A stretch of 57,744 nt of DNA from Alphaproteobacteria bacterium (GCA_018823905.1 JAHJHL010000200.1:1-57744); one strand, 5' to 3'. Shown: positions 48,337 through 56,492, counted from the first letter of the stretch. Translations and numbers: made by a program. The notes: generated by a model not told the origin, from the sequence alone.

Positions 48337-48420
48337 GCCTCCAACTAGCCGAAAAGTGGGTAAGAAACCGCTAATTTATCTAAAAGCTTGTCGGCCAATG
48401 CGCGGCGGGATGTTATCGGA

Positions 48421-49032
48421 TCACGCGATACCGCCAAAGGTCAGGCCGACGACCTCCGCGACCATCGCCTCATCCCACTCCAACCGCCGGTCGAGAATCA
48501 GCATGGCCAGACCGTGAACCAGCGCCCAGGCATGAAGTGCGGCGGTATCGGGATCCTCGACTCCGGGCAGCGCCTCACCAACGCCGGCCCGCAGCAGGTT
48601 ATAGGCGACTTCGCCGCCGTCACCGCCAACATTGGCGTGGCGTGCCGACATCTGGCGGGTGAAGCTCAGGCGGAACAGCGCAGGCTCGTCATGGGCAAAA
48701 CGGACATAGGTCGTCCCCGTCGCCTTGAACCCGTTGCGCCCGCCTCCGGCCTTCAGCCACGCCTGCGCCTGCCGCGCGCCGAGCCGCCGCAGCCCTTCAT
48801 CGGCAAGCGCATCGAGCAGCGCCTCCTTGTCAGGAAAATGGCGGTAAAGTGCGGTGGCGCTGACCCCGACGTCGCGCGCCAGCGCGCGTAGCCCCAACTC
48901 GCCGTCGTCACCCGCCTCCAGCCGTTTCAGCCCCGCCGCGATCACCGCCGCGCGCAGGTCGCCATGATGATATGCGCCCGCCGCCTTCGCGCCGTCGCTT
49001 TTTATGTTGACACTGTTATCTTGTTCGATCAT
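48421..49032 (-). CDS. TetR-family regulator
   Basis: 203 residues starting MIEQDNSVNIKSDG. HTH domain: HHGDLRAAVIAAGLKRLEAG, then LALRDVGVSATALYRHFPDKEALL-like block (LARDVGVSATALYRHF). The C-terminus (TGTTYVRFAHDEPALFRLSF, ALVHGLAMLILDRRL) fits the TetR_C_33/WHG type. It diverges from the second carotenoid oxygenase, whose promoter overlaps its start; it is probably that gene's repressor. Confidence 0.9.
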   Translation of the reverse strand: MIEQDNSVNIKSDGAKAAGAYHHGDLRAAVIAAGLKRLEAGDDGELGLRALARDVGVSATALYRHFPDKEALLDALADEGLRRLGARQAQAWLKAGGGRNGFKATGTTYVRFAHDEPALFRLSFTRQMSARHANVGGDGGEVAYNLLRAGVGEALPGVEDPDTAALHAWALVHGLAMLILDRRLEWDEAMVAEVVGLTFGGIA

Positions 49033-49043
49033 GTTGTCACCGT
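49006..49043. promoter_or_regulatory. Candidate TetR operator over carotenoid oxygenase promoter
   Basis: GTTGACACTGTTATC (49006-49020) is an imperfect palindrome around C and contains a -35-like TTGACA (49007-49012). A similar TGTTGTCACCG lies at 49033-49043. TetR proteins next to oxidoreductases often bind TTGACACTGTCAA-type sites. Sequence-based prediction only. Confidence 0.4.
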
Positions 49044-49118
49044 AAACATTTCGAGTCGCCAGCGCAATCCCCTCCACGCTGTGCGGCACTTTCGCCAACA
49101 TCCGTAAGGAGCAATATC

Positions 49119-50561
49119 ATGGCAAGCAACGTCGAAACCCGGATCCGCGGGGCCGTCGTCAAAGGCATCGGCAAAGTCGCCGATTTCAACCGCAAACGCC
49201 TCCCCCGCCCCACCGACGCCCACCCCTTCCTCACCGGCATCCACCAGCCGATGACCGAGGAACTGACGCTCGAAGGCCTGCGCGTCGAAGGCGAAATCCC
49301 TGCAGCGCTCACCGGTCGCTACCTGCGCAACGGCCCCAACCCCGCCGTCGCCCCCGATCCCGCCAGCTATCACTGGTTCACCGGCGCCGGCATGGTCCAC
49401 GGCATCCGCATCGAAGGCGGCAAGGCCGACTGGTACCGCAACCGCTGGGTCCGCGGCAGCGAGGCCTGCGAAGTGCTGGGCGAAGCGCTGCCCCCCGGCC
49501 CGCGCGAAGACCGCAACGACGCACCGAACACCAATGTCGTCGGCCTCGCCGGTCGCACCTTCGCGATTGTCGAAGCGGGCGGCAAGCCGGTCGAGCTTGG
49601 CTATGAGCTCAACACGATCGCGCATAACCCCTTCGACGGCACGCTGGTCGGATCGTACACTGCGCATCCCCATCACGACCCCGTCACCGACGAGACCCAC
49701 GCGATCACCTATCGCGGCGACGAGCCGAACAAGGTCTGGCACGTCGTCATGGACAGCGACGCGCATGTCATCCGCGAGGAAGCGATCGCGGTCAGCGACG
49801 GCCCGTCGATCCACGACTGCGCGATCACCGAAAATTACGCGCTCGTCTTTGACCTGCCGGTCACCTTCTCGATGAAGCTGCTGCTCGCGGGCTATCGCTT
49901 CCCCTATGCGTGGAATGACGCCCATCCCGCGCGCGTCGGCCTCCTCCCCAAGAAAGGCAGCGGCGACAGCATCATCTGGGTGTCGGTCGAGCCCTGCTAT
50001 GTTTTTCACCCCGCCAACGCCCATGAAACCGCCGATGGCAAGGTGATCGTCGACGTTGTCGCGCATGAAACGATGTTCGCGGAATCGAAACGCGGGCCGG
50101 ACAGTCAGAAATCTCGCTTCGAACGCTGGACGATCGACCCCGCCGGGGGCACGACGACACGCACCGTTGTCCACGATCATGCTCAGGAATTTCCGCGCTA
50201 CGACGAACGACTGACGACGCGGCCCTATCGCTATGCCTACAGCATCGCCCTGCCCGACGGCAGAAATGTCGAATGGGCACTAGCGGAAACTCGGCTGTTC
50301 AAGCATGACCTTACGCACGGCTCGACCGCCGTCCACGATTTCGGCCCCGGTCGCCACCCCGGCGAGTTCGTCTTCGTGCCGCGCAGCGCCGACAGCGGCG
50401 AGGACGATGGCTGGCTGATCGGCCTGGTCGTCAATATGAACGACCAGACGACCGCGCTGGTCATCCTCAACGCCGACGATTTTACCGGGTCACCGCAAGC
50501 TGTCGTCCACCTACCGCATCGGGTTCCGCCGGGCTTTCACGGCAACTGGGTGGCGGACTGA
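49119..50561 (+). CDS. Carotenoid oxygenase family protein, second copy
   Basis: 480 residues. Iron His placed at H183 (TAHPHHDP), H232 (SIHDCAITENY), H297 (YVFHPANAH) and H474 (PGFHGNWVAD). The GRYLRNGPNPAVAPD opening and HGNWVAD ending are typical of the bacterial carotenoid/lignostilbene oxygenases. It diverges from the TetR gene and is distinct in sequence from the enzyme at 21684. No metabolic partner lies beside it, so it may act alone on an exogenous substrate. Confidence 0.93.
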   Translation: MASNVETRIRGAVVKGIGKVADFNRKRLPRPTDAHPFLTGIHQPMTEELTLEGLRVEGEIPAALTGRYLRNGPNPAVAPDPASYHWFTGAGMVHGIRIEGGKADWYRNRWVRGSEACEVLGEALPPGPREDRNDAPNTNVVGLAGRTFAIVEAGGKPVELGYELNTIAHNPFDGTLVGSYTAHPHHDPVTDETHAITYRGDEPNKVWHVVMDSDAHVIREEAIAVSDGPSIHDCAITENYALVFDLPVTFSMKLLLAGYRFPYAWNDAHPARVGLLPKKGSGDSIIWVSVEPCYVFHPANAHETADGKVIVDVVAHETMFAESKRGPDSQKSRFERWTIDPAGGTTTRTVVHDHAQEFPRYDERLTTRPYRYAYSIALPDGRNVEWALAETRLFKHDLTHGSTAVHDFGPGRHPGEFVFVPRSADSGEDDGWLIGLVVNMNDQTTALVILNADDFTGSPQAVVHLPHRVPPGFHGNWVAD

Positions 50562-50624
50562 CGACGAAGCTGCGTTGACTTCATGCCATATTCTCCGCCA
50601 TGCTTGTCAACGAGGAGATTAAAA

Positions 50625-50957
50625 ATGTTTCGTTTAGCCTGCATGGCTGCCGCGGCAGCTGCTGTGATGACACCAACAATGTCCGCCGCCGCCCAGGAGA
50701 AGGCCAAAACGATTGAAGGGGTGCTGACGCTTTTTGAAGGCCAGCAATTCGACCGTCAGTCGTATCGCGTGACTAAGGACAATCCGTCCGTACCACACGA
50801 CTTTCTGGTCGGAAGCATTGCTGTATATCCCGGTGAAGTTTGGGAAGTCTGTGACAAGACGAAATTCAGGGGCAACTGTCTGACCATCTCATCGGACGAA
50901 AGCCAGATCGGTAAGGCTCTGATCAAGTCGGTCCGCGCGATCAAGGTCGCTCAATAG
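50625..50957 (+). CDS. Secreted beta/gamma-crystallin-fold protein
   Basis: 110 residues with signal peptide to about residue 23 and the ATG at 50625 preceded by GAGGAG. The mature part has two crystallin-like Greek-key strands: LTLFEGQQFDRQSYRV (34-49) and WEVCDKTKFRGNCLTI (73-88), the latter with two Cys that may pair. Crystallin proteins often bind Ca2+ or protect against stress; no metal site is asserted here. Its 3' end overlaps the convergent gene by 69 bp. Confidence 0.8.
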   Translation: MFRLACMAAAAAAVMTPTMSAAAQEKAKTIEGVLTLFEGQQFDRQSYRVTKDNPSVPHDFLVGSIAVYPGEVWEVCDKTKFRGNCLTISSDESQIGKALIKSVRAIKVAQ

Positions 50958-51752
50958 GATTGGGTCATTTGTCGCTTGGCGGCGCGCCATCAGCGCCTCG
51001 GTGACGCGCAGCGACCGTTCATTATCGACGTCGATCGCGGTCGCCCCGTTGCTCACCAGCAGCGGGGCGACTTCGACGTTCAAATGCCGCGAGATGCGCG
51101 CGAAGATGTGATGGATCGGCCCGAGGCCGAAACGGAAGCGCAACAGGTTGATCAGGCCGAACGCCTGCATCACGCGGAAGGGCTTTTTGACGAACTGGCC
51201 GCCGCCGCGAAACGCCTCGGTCGCTTTCAGCGCCCCGGGATGGCCAATCCAATAGGCATTGCAATTCGACACCGCGACGTCGGAAAATTCATAGAAGCGC
51301 CGCTGGCCCTCGGGATGTACCGCCAGCACGTCTTCACGCCGTGCCAGTGCCACGCCCGCTTCAATGTTGAGACGCGCGGCTTCGGCGCCGATTTCCGCGA
51401 TGGTTTCCGGGGTGAGCAGGCAGTTGTCGGCGGTCGTGATCAACAGCGGGAAACTGGCCACGCCCGCGACCGCCAGAACTGAGTCCGCCAGATTGCCGGC
51501 TGCGGGAACGACGATCAGACGCTCGCCTAGCATTTTAACCACCGGATCATCGAGGTCGGCGAGCAAATTTAAATGATGCGTTGACACGAATATCTGTCTG
51601 GCGCCGCTGGCCGCGGCGCTGCTCAGGACATGCGCGATCATCGGTCGTCCCGCCACCGGGACAAGGCATTTGTCGGCCACGCCATGCGCGGCCGCCAAGG
51701 GATCGGCCGCCCCCTCCCGGCGCCCGGCGAGGATCAGGATCGAATCGGTCAT
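50889..51752 (-). CDS. NTP-transferase-like protein (MobA/GlmU-type fold)
   Basis: 287 residues. N-terminal nucleotide-binding signature ILAGRREGAADPL...DKCLVPVAGRPMI typical of sugar-phosphate or alditol nucleotidyltransferases, with TTADNCLL equivalent to the metal-binding Asp region. The rest has YEFSDVAVSNCNAYWIG. Probable activation of a sugar or polyol phosphate. It overlaps the ATP-grasp gene by four bases (ATGA) and the crystallin gene on the other strand. Substrate unknown. Confidence 0.82.
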   Translation of the reverse strand: MTDSILILAGRREGAADPLAAAHGVADKCLVPVAGRPMIAHVLSSAAASGARQIFVSTHHLNLLADLDDPVVKMLGERLIVVPAAGNLADSVLAVAGVASFPLLITTADNCLLTPETIAEIGAEAARLNIEAGVALARREDVLAVHPEGQRRFYEFSDVAVSNCNAYWIGHPGALKATEAFRGGGQFVKKPFRVMQAFGLINLLRFRFGLGPIHHIFARISRHLNVEVAPLLVSNGATAIDVDNERSLRVTEALMARRQATNDPILLSDLDRADRLDQSLTDLAFVR

Positions 51753-52777
51753 GCCGCGTCACGCCGCGCCATCGCCGGCGCGAGCTGGCGGAGCATGCTT
51801 TCAGCGACAATCGTTTCGATCAGCGTCGCATGGGTGAAGCCCGCGATGACCGCCGAGCGCGAGAACAGCTTTTCGGACCACAGGTTGCAGTTGAGATTGA
51901 CCTCGAGCAGCCGCACGTCGCCGGTTGCCTGATCGACGCGGAATTCGAAGCGGCCATAGTCGAAGGGGCGAAACACATCGGCCATGCGGCGGGTATATTC
52001 GACAACCTGCCGACTGATCAGCGGGTCATCGAAGCGTTCGATAGAATAGCCGACGTTGCCAACCAGATCGCGCTTTTCCTGATAGGTGCGCAGTTGTGTC
52101 GGATCGTCCTGCTCGAAGATCATCATTGGCAGCATTGCGGGCTCGCCGCCCAGCGTGATCACCGGCACCTCGATGTCGCTTCCGTCGATGAAGGGCTCGA
52201 CGAGCGCGTCATGGTCGAGGGCGTGGATCTCGGCGATTGCCTGCGCCAGTTCCGCGCGGTCGTGCGCGTCGCGGACGCCCCATGACGCCGAGCTGTTGTT
52301 CGGCTTGATCACCCAGCGCCGCGCGGGCGGGCAACGTGCCACATCGACCGGCGCGCCGCGGCGGAACAGCGCCCAGGGTGCCGTCGGCACGCCGCGCGCT
52401 GCGGCCTCCAGCTTGGTCAGATGCTTGTCGTCGGACAATCCGCGGACGATCGGCGATGCGCCGAGATAGGGTAGGCCATGCTGGTTGCAGAGCAAGGGCA
52501 GCAGCATTTCCGAATTGAAAAAGCCGCCACGGTTGAGCAGCGGAAAGACAAAATCGGCGGCGGGGCGGTCGAACAGCGCCGCATAGCTGTCGGCGATCAG
52601 CAGTTCGATGCCCAATCCCTCGAGCGTCTCACGCATTTCGCGGTGATAGAGCGCATGATTGCCGTCGTCGGCATGCAGCCCGCCGGTCCAGCGGGCGTGT
52701 TTGGCGATGAACAGCAAGCGCTGGGTTTCGCGCAGGCGATCGGGCAGCCGAGTGGGCGCAAGGTCGGTCGTTTTCAT
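51749..52777 (-). CDS. ATP-grasp carboxylate-amine ligase-like protein
   Basis: 342 residues. An ATP-grasp fold resembling D-Ala-D-Ala ligase: lid segment LGASPIVRGLSDDKHLTKLEAAARGVPTAP, WVIKPNNSSASWGVRD, VEPFIDGSDIEVPVI and metal-binding RLLEVNLNCNLW. Joins a carboxylate to an amine or thiol with ATP. It is translated with the nucleotidyltransferase downstream, so the two probably make or modify one small molecule. Not a Ddl: the N-terminal glycine-rich motif is different. Confidence 0.82.
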   Translation of the reverse strand: MKTTDLAPTRLPDRLRETQRLLFIAKHARWTGGLHADDGNHALYHREMRETLEGLGIELLIADSYAALFDRPAADFVFPLLNRGGFFNSEMLLPLLCNQHGLPYLGASPIVRGLSDDKHLTKLEAAARGVPTAPWALFRRGAPVDVARCPPARRWVIKPNNSSASWGVRDAHDRAELAQAIAEIHALDHDALVEPFIDGSDIEVPVITLGGEPAMLPMMIFEQDDPTQLRTYQEKRDLVGNVGYSIERFDDPLISRQVVEYTRRMADVFRPFDYGRFEFRVDQATGDVRLLEVNLNCNLWSEKLFSRSAVIAGFTHATLIETIVAESMLRQLAPAMARRDAA

Positions 52778-53062
52778 GGCGCGCGTTGACCATGCCGAGG
52801 TTGCGCGGCAATGACGAATTGGTGACGATCGGTGACCGCAAAATGCAAGACCAGTGTCATTCTTGGCGGCAAAGCACTGACAAACAGTGCTTTATGTGCG
52901 GGAAATTGGGTTGGCCGCGCAGTTCAATCGACCGCAAAGGCGATGCCCTAGCACGACCAATCACGGCGAATTCTTCGCCGCGCCGTCCGACCGCCACGGC
53001 TCGTCGTGGAAATCCACCCTTCGGCGCAGCGCTTTTCCAGCGCGGTTCGTTTGTCCTTCACT

Positions 53063-54121
53063 ATGATGAAAAATATCGCCCTCTCCCGCCCCGCCACGAG
53101 CGCGATTGCCGCGTTCTTGGTCCTGTCCACCCCTGCCGCTTTCGCGCAGGAAGCGCCTGCGATCACGATGACCCCGCCGGTCGCGGCACCGACCACCGAA
53201 GCGCCGGCACCCCAAACCCCGCCGACCGTCGCCGAACCGAGTGCGCCCGCACCGGTTGCCGCACCTCAGGCCGCGCAGACCCCGGCTCCGGCCCCCGTGA
53301 TCCGGGTGCCGCTCGAGATCGCACCGGTCGAAACCACCCCCGCGCCCCGCACTGCCGAACGTGCTGAAACGCCCGCTCCGGCCCGCGCTGCACAGCGCAC
53401 CCGTTCGGCTGCCCCCGCACCGGTAGCGGCCGCTCCGGTCGCAAATGACGTTGCCGATACCGCGCCGGTTGCCGAAGTGGCGCCGATCGCCGCTACGATG
53501 GCGACGCCCGCTGAACCGGTAATCGAGCAGACCACGGCACCTGCCGAAGCCGCGACCGCAACGGGCGGCGAATTCCCGTGGGAGATTGCCGGTGGTGCTG
53601 CAGCGCTGCTGATCGTCGGCGGAACCGGTCTGGCCTTTGCCCACCGTCGTCGTCACGCCGCGGACGAAGTTGCCTATGACGAGGTCGTCCATGACGCACC
53701 CGTCCAGCGTTTCGAATCTACGGCCGCCAGCGCTCCGGTCGTCAGCGAAACCCAGCAGTGGGTGAGCCCGGCCTATGCGCCGCGCACCGCGGAAACCGCA
53801 GCGCCGCGCACGACGCCTACTTTTGCCGCCGCCCCCAGCGGTAGCATGGGACGCCATGAGGCGATGGCGATGGCAGGTCCGACGCCCGAAAACCCCTTCG
53901 CGACGCTCAACAAGCGCCTGAAGCGCGCCCGTTTCCTCGATCGTCAGGAACGCATCGCCTATGACGATACGCTGGGCGCGCAGAAGGATATGACGCGCAA
54001 GCCGGTCAGTGCCTGGGAAATCGCCCAGCGCCCGGCCCCGGCGATGCAGCAACAGGAAGTGCGCCGCCCCGAACCGGCCCGTACGCGCACGACGTTCCGT
54101 CCGGGCTATTCGAACAATTGA
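53063..54121 (+). CDS. Ala/Pro-rich single-pass membrane protein, unknown
   Basis: 352 residues. Signal peptide to about residue 28 (FLVLSTPAAFA), then a long Ala/Pro/Glu/Val stretch (30-165) that looks disordered and probably extended in the periplasm. A membrane helix near 175-197 (IAGGAAALLIVGGTGLAFA) is followed by RRRH and a cytoplasmic tail ending TTFRPGYSNN with KRLKRARFLDRQERIAYDD. Resembles spanning or anchoring proteins without a known family. It ends before a bidirectional terminator shared with rplL. Confidence 0.75.
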   Translation: MMKNIALSRPATSAIAAFLVLSTPAAFAQEAPAITMTPPVAAPTTEAPAPQTPPTVAEPSAPAPVAAPQAAQTPAPAPVIRVPLEIAPVETTPAPRTAERAETPAPARAAQRTRSAAPAPVAAAPVANDVADTAPVAEVAPIAATMATPAEPVIEQTTAPAEAATATGGEFPWEIAGGAAALLIVGGTGLAFAHRRRHAADEVAYDEVVHDAPVQRFESTAASAPVVSETQQWVSPAYAPRTAETAAPRTTPTFAAAPSGSMGRHEAMAMAGPTPENPFATLNKRLKRARFLDRQERIAYDDTLGAQKDMTRKPVSAWEIAQRPAPAMQQQEVRRPEPARTRTTFRPGYSNN

Positions 54122-54157
54122 GCGCCCAGACAATCGGGCGGTGGTCCCTCACCGCAC

Positions 54158-54197
54158 AAAAAAAGGGCGGTGCCTCGCGGCGCCGCCCTTTCTTTTT
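54158..54197. terminator. Bidirectional intrinsic terminator
   Basis: GGGCGGTGCC / GGCGCCGCCC stem (54165-54174, 54179-54188), loop TCGC, A-run before (54158-54164) and T-run after (TTTCTTTTT). It serves the membrane-protein gene and the convergent rplL. Confidence 0.88.
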
Positions 54198-54239
54198 GTC
54201 AGAAGCCGGTCGGAGGAACCGACCGGATCCGCGAACTGA

Positions 54240-54617
54240 TTACTTCAGTTCGACGGTGCCGCCAGCGGCGAGGATCTTGGCCTTCAGCTCTTCAGCTTCT
54301 GCCTTGTTCACGCCTTCCTTGATGGCCTTCGGCGCACCTTCGACAAGTGCCTTGGCTTCGCCAAGACCCAGGCCGGTGATCGCACGGACTTCCTTGATCA
54401 CGTTGATCTTGTTGCCGCCGTCACCCGTCAGGATGACGTCGAATTCGGTCTGCTCTTCAGCAGCCGGACCAGCAGCGGCAGCGGCCGGAGCAGCAGCAAC
54501 AGCAGCAGCAGCCGAAACGCCCCACTTTTCTTCGAGCATCTTCGACAGGTCAGCCGCTTCGAGGACAGTCAGTGCCGACAGTTCTTCAACGATCTTTGCA
54601 AGATCAGCCATGTTCAT
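54240..54617 (-). CDS. rplL: 50S ribosomal protein L7/L12
   Basis: 125 residues. N-terminal dimerisation domain ([29 protein letters not shown]), Ala-rich hinge (36-52) and C-terminal factor-binding domain ending [12 protein letters not shown]. Four or six copies form the L10 stalk that recruits translation GTPases. A terminator follows; rpoB is not adjacent. Confidence 0.98.
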   Translation of the reverse strand: MNMADLAKIVEELSALTVLEAADLSKMLEEKWGVSAAAAVAAAPAAAAAGPAAEEQTEFDVILTGDGGNKINVIKEVRAITGLGLGEAKALVEGAPKAIKEGVNKAEAEELKAKILAAGGTVELK

Positions 54618-54669
54618 TCTCCATCAGAACCGGGATGCCCCGGCAGTAAGTTTAAAGGTTAGTTCGAAA

Positions 54670-55185
54670 TCACGCTGCTTCTTTGGCGGCATATGCGCCA
54701 AAAACCCGCGCCAACTGGCCAGCCGGGGCTGCGGCAATCTGCGCAACCTTGGTAGCCGGAGCCTGCACCAGACCAATGATCTTAGCGCGCAGCTCGTCGA
54801 GCGAGGGAAGCGAAGCCAGCGCTTTGACGCCATTCACGTCGAGCACCACGTCGCCCATGCCGCCGCCAACGACCTCAAGCTTGTCGTTGGTTTTGGCAAA
54901 TTCCACCACGATCTTGGCCGCCGCGACCGGATCGGTCGAGGTTGCAAGCGCGGTGGGGCCGGTCAGCAGTTCGCCGATCCCGCCATAGGACGTGCCGTCG
55001 AGCGCGATTTTGGCAAGACGGTTCTTCGTGACGCGAAAGTCGGCTCCTGCATCGCGCATCTGCTGGCGCAGCACCGTCGACTGAGCGACGGTCATGCCGA
55101 GGTTGCGGACGACCACAACCGAGGCAGCTGATGCCAGCGTAGCGTTCAGCGAGGATACGGCTTCGGCCTTTTCCGTACGATCCAT
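54670..55185 (-). CDS. rplJ: 50S ribosomal protein L10
   Basis: 171 residues from ATG 55185 (GGAG upstream). MDRTEKAEAVSSLNATLASA and VTKNRLAKIAL are typical, with the C-terminal helix that binds L7/L12 (ATKVAQIAAAPAGQLARVFGAY). L10 also represses its own operon through the leader in many bacteria. rplL follows 52 bp later. Confidence 0.97.
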   Translation of the reverse strand: MDRTEKAEAVSSLNATLASAASVVVVRNLGMTVAQSTVLRQQMRDAGADFRVTKNRLAKIALDGTSYGGIGELLTGPTALATSTDPVAAAKIVVEFAKTNDKLEVVGGGMGDVVLDVNGVKALASLPSLDELRAKIIGLVQAPATKVAQIAAAPAGQLARVFGAYAAKEAA

Positions 55186-55458
55186 GCCTATACTCCACTC
55201 TGTGCCCGGATGCGCGAGACGCCGAAACGCGCGCGCCGCCGGGCGGCTAACACACGCAAAACCGGATGCGAGCCAAGGCTCACCCGTCTTTGCGCAACGA
55301 TGTCCGAAGGGGTCGGTCAAGACGCGTCGCCTGAAAAACAGGCGGGCGACCGAAAAAGACTGTTCCCCGTCTCGGCTGGAAATTAAGCAGGGCAAATCCC
55401 CTGCACCAACTGTCTCGGACGGAATTGCCGCGGCCGGAGCCGTTGCAACACGGGGGCG
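55186..55458 (-). promoter_or_regulatory. rplJ leader RNA (candidate L10 binding region)
   Basis: From the promoter at 55486-55459 to the rplJ start is about 265 nt with several GC-rich stems and no credible ORF. A long untranslated leader is the known site of L10(L7/L12)4 autoregulation. No specific kink-turn motif was verified by eye. Confidence 0.45.
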
Positions 55459-55486
55459 CTATTAGCCGGAAACAGCCGGAAGTCAA
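55459..55486 (-). promoter_or_regulatory. Probable sigma-70-type promoter of rplJL
   Basis: Minus strand: -35 TTGACT (55486-55481), 16-bp spacer, -10 TAATAG (55464-55459). The position, about 270 nt before rplJ, suits a ribosomal operon with a regulated leader. Confidence 0.6.
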
Positions 55487-55537
55487 GGCGCGCGGCGGAT
55501 GTTGGCGAAAGTGTCACGCAGCGTGCAATAGCCCCCC

Positions 55538-55565
55538 TTGCAAAGTTCGCTTTACGATATATCTT
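55538..55565 (+). promoter_or_regulatory. Candidate padR promoter with palindrome
   Basis: -35 TTGCAA (55538-55543), 16-bp spacer, -10 TATCTT (55560-55565), with the self-complementary GATATATC at 55556-55563 over the -10. Possible PadR autoregulation; prediction only. Confidence 0.4.
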
Positions 55566-55591
55566 AGACGCATCACAAATCACTCAAAGGA

Positions 55592-56203
55592 ATGACAATG
55601 TTTTTTTATGCGAAAATGGAAGGCCGCGGTTGCGACGGGCGGCATGCGATGCATCGCGGCGGCGGGCGCGGGTTTGGCCATGGCTTCGGACACGGCTTTG
55701 GTGGTCGACGCGGTGGGGGTGGCCGGGGCGAGCGTGGCGGACGGCAGCGGATGTTCGACAGCGGCGAGTTGCGGTTGGTGCTGCTCAAGCTGATCGCCGA
55801 CGAACCGCGCCACGGATATGACCTGATCCGCCAGATCGAGGAGCTGACCGGCGGCGCCTATGCGCCCAGCCCCGGGGTGATCTATCCGACGCTGACCCTG
55901 CTCGACGATATGGGGCAGATCGAGGCGCAGCAGAGCGAGGGCGCGAAGAAGCTGTTCGCGATTACCGATGCGGGTCGTGCCGAACTGGACGCCAACACCG
56001 AAGTTGTCGAGGCCGCGATCGCAAGGCTGACCGCAGTCGGCGAAGAAACGCAGCGCACCGATTCAGCGTCGGTGCGCCGCGCGATGGGCAATTTGCGCCA
56101 GGTGCTGATGGACCGATTGCGCGACCGCGATCTCGAAAAGGCGACGCTGCACAACATCGTCGCGCTGATCGACGAGGCGGCGCAGAAGATTGAGCGGCTG
56201 TGA
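55592..56203 (+). CDS. PadR-family regulator with Gly/His-rich N-terminus
   Basis: 203 residues. About 35 N-terminal residues (12-52) are Gly/His/Arg-rich (HGFGHGFGG, GGGRGERGG), followed by the PadR winged helix (SGELRLVLLKLIADEPRHGYDLIRQIEE, APSPGVIYPTLTLLDDMG). PadR proteins repress nearby genes and respond to small ligands. The His/Gly extension could bind metal or RNA/DNA. ATG 55598 is an alternative start with a better SD. Confidence 0.9.
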   Translation: MTMFFYAKMEGRGCDGRHAMHRGGGRGFGHGFGHGFGGRRGGGGRGERGGRQRMFDSGELRLVLLKLIADEPRHGYDLIRQIEELTGGAYAPSPGVIYPTLTLLDDMGQIEAQQSEGAKKLFAITDAGRAELDANTEVVEAAIARLTAVGEETQRTDSASVRRAMGNLRQVLMDRLRDRDLEKATLHNIVALIDEAAQKIERL

Positions 56204-56270
56204 TCCCGGCCGCTTCGCGTTTCGCGAGGCGCCGCTGACGTTTGATTGGCGGGCGATCTGAATCCTTCCC

Positions 56271-56368
56271 CGTCGTCATCCCGGACTTGATCCGGGATCC
56301 ATAGCGCCCGCCACCGAAAGGACGGTGCTCGCGGTCATGGACCCCGGATCAAGTCCGGGGTGACGATG
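56271..56368. repeat. REP-like inverted repeat, family C
   Basis: Arms GTCATCCCGGACTTGATCC (from 56274) and GGATCAAGTCCGGGGTGAC (ending about 56364) are inverse complements, separated by about 50 nt. This is the common alphaproteobacterial palindrome. It lies between padR and the DUF2975 gene. Confidence 0.9.
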
Positions 56369-56405
56369 GAAAATCGCAGCGCCTTCGCGCCCCGGCTCCC
56401 CACTC

Positions 56406-56492
56406 ATATCGTTCTTCGATATTATTGATTGACGATAAGCTCGACTCGTGATATATTGTTCTTCGATAAACAACCTATCGGAGAACGATATG
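56406..56492 (+). promoter_or_regulatory. Promoter with three operator-like boxes before DUF2975-XRE
   Basis: -35 TTGACG (56429-56434), 17-bp spacer, -10 TATATT (56452-56457). Boxes: ATATCGTTCTTCGATAT (56406-56422), ATATTGTTCTTCGATAA (56453-56469) and an inverted half GGAGAACGATAT (56480-56491) that runs into the ATG at 56490. Box 2 covers the -10. Self-repression by the downstream XRE protein is likely. Confidence 0.65.

Noticed and set aside
46882..48348. 488-codon plus-strand frame opposite the GGDEF gene
   Set aside because: Low-complexity Arg/Gln/His composition typical of antisense frames in GC-rich DNA.
52961..54133. 390-codon minus-strand frame opposite the Ala/Pro-rich gene
   Set aside because: Gly/Arg repeats mirror the Ala/Pro codons of the other strand; the plus frame has a signal peptide and membrane helix.
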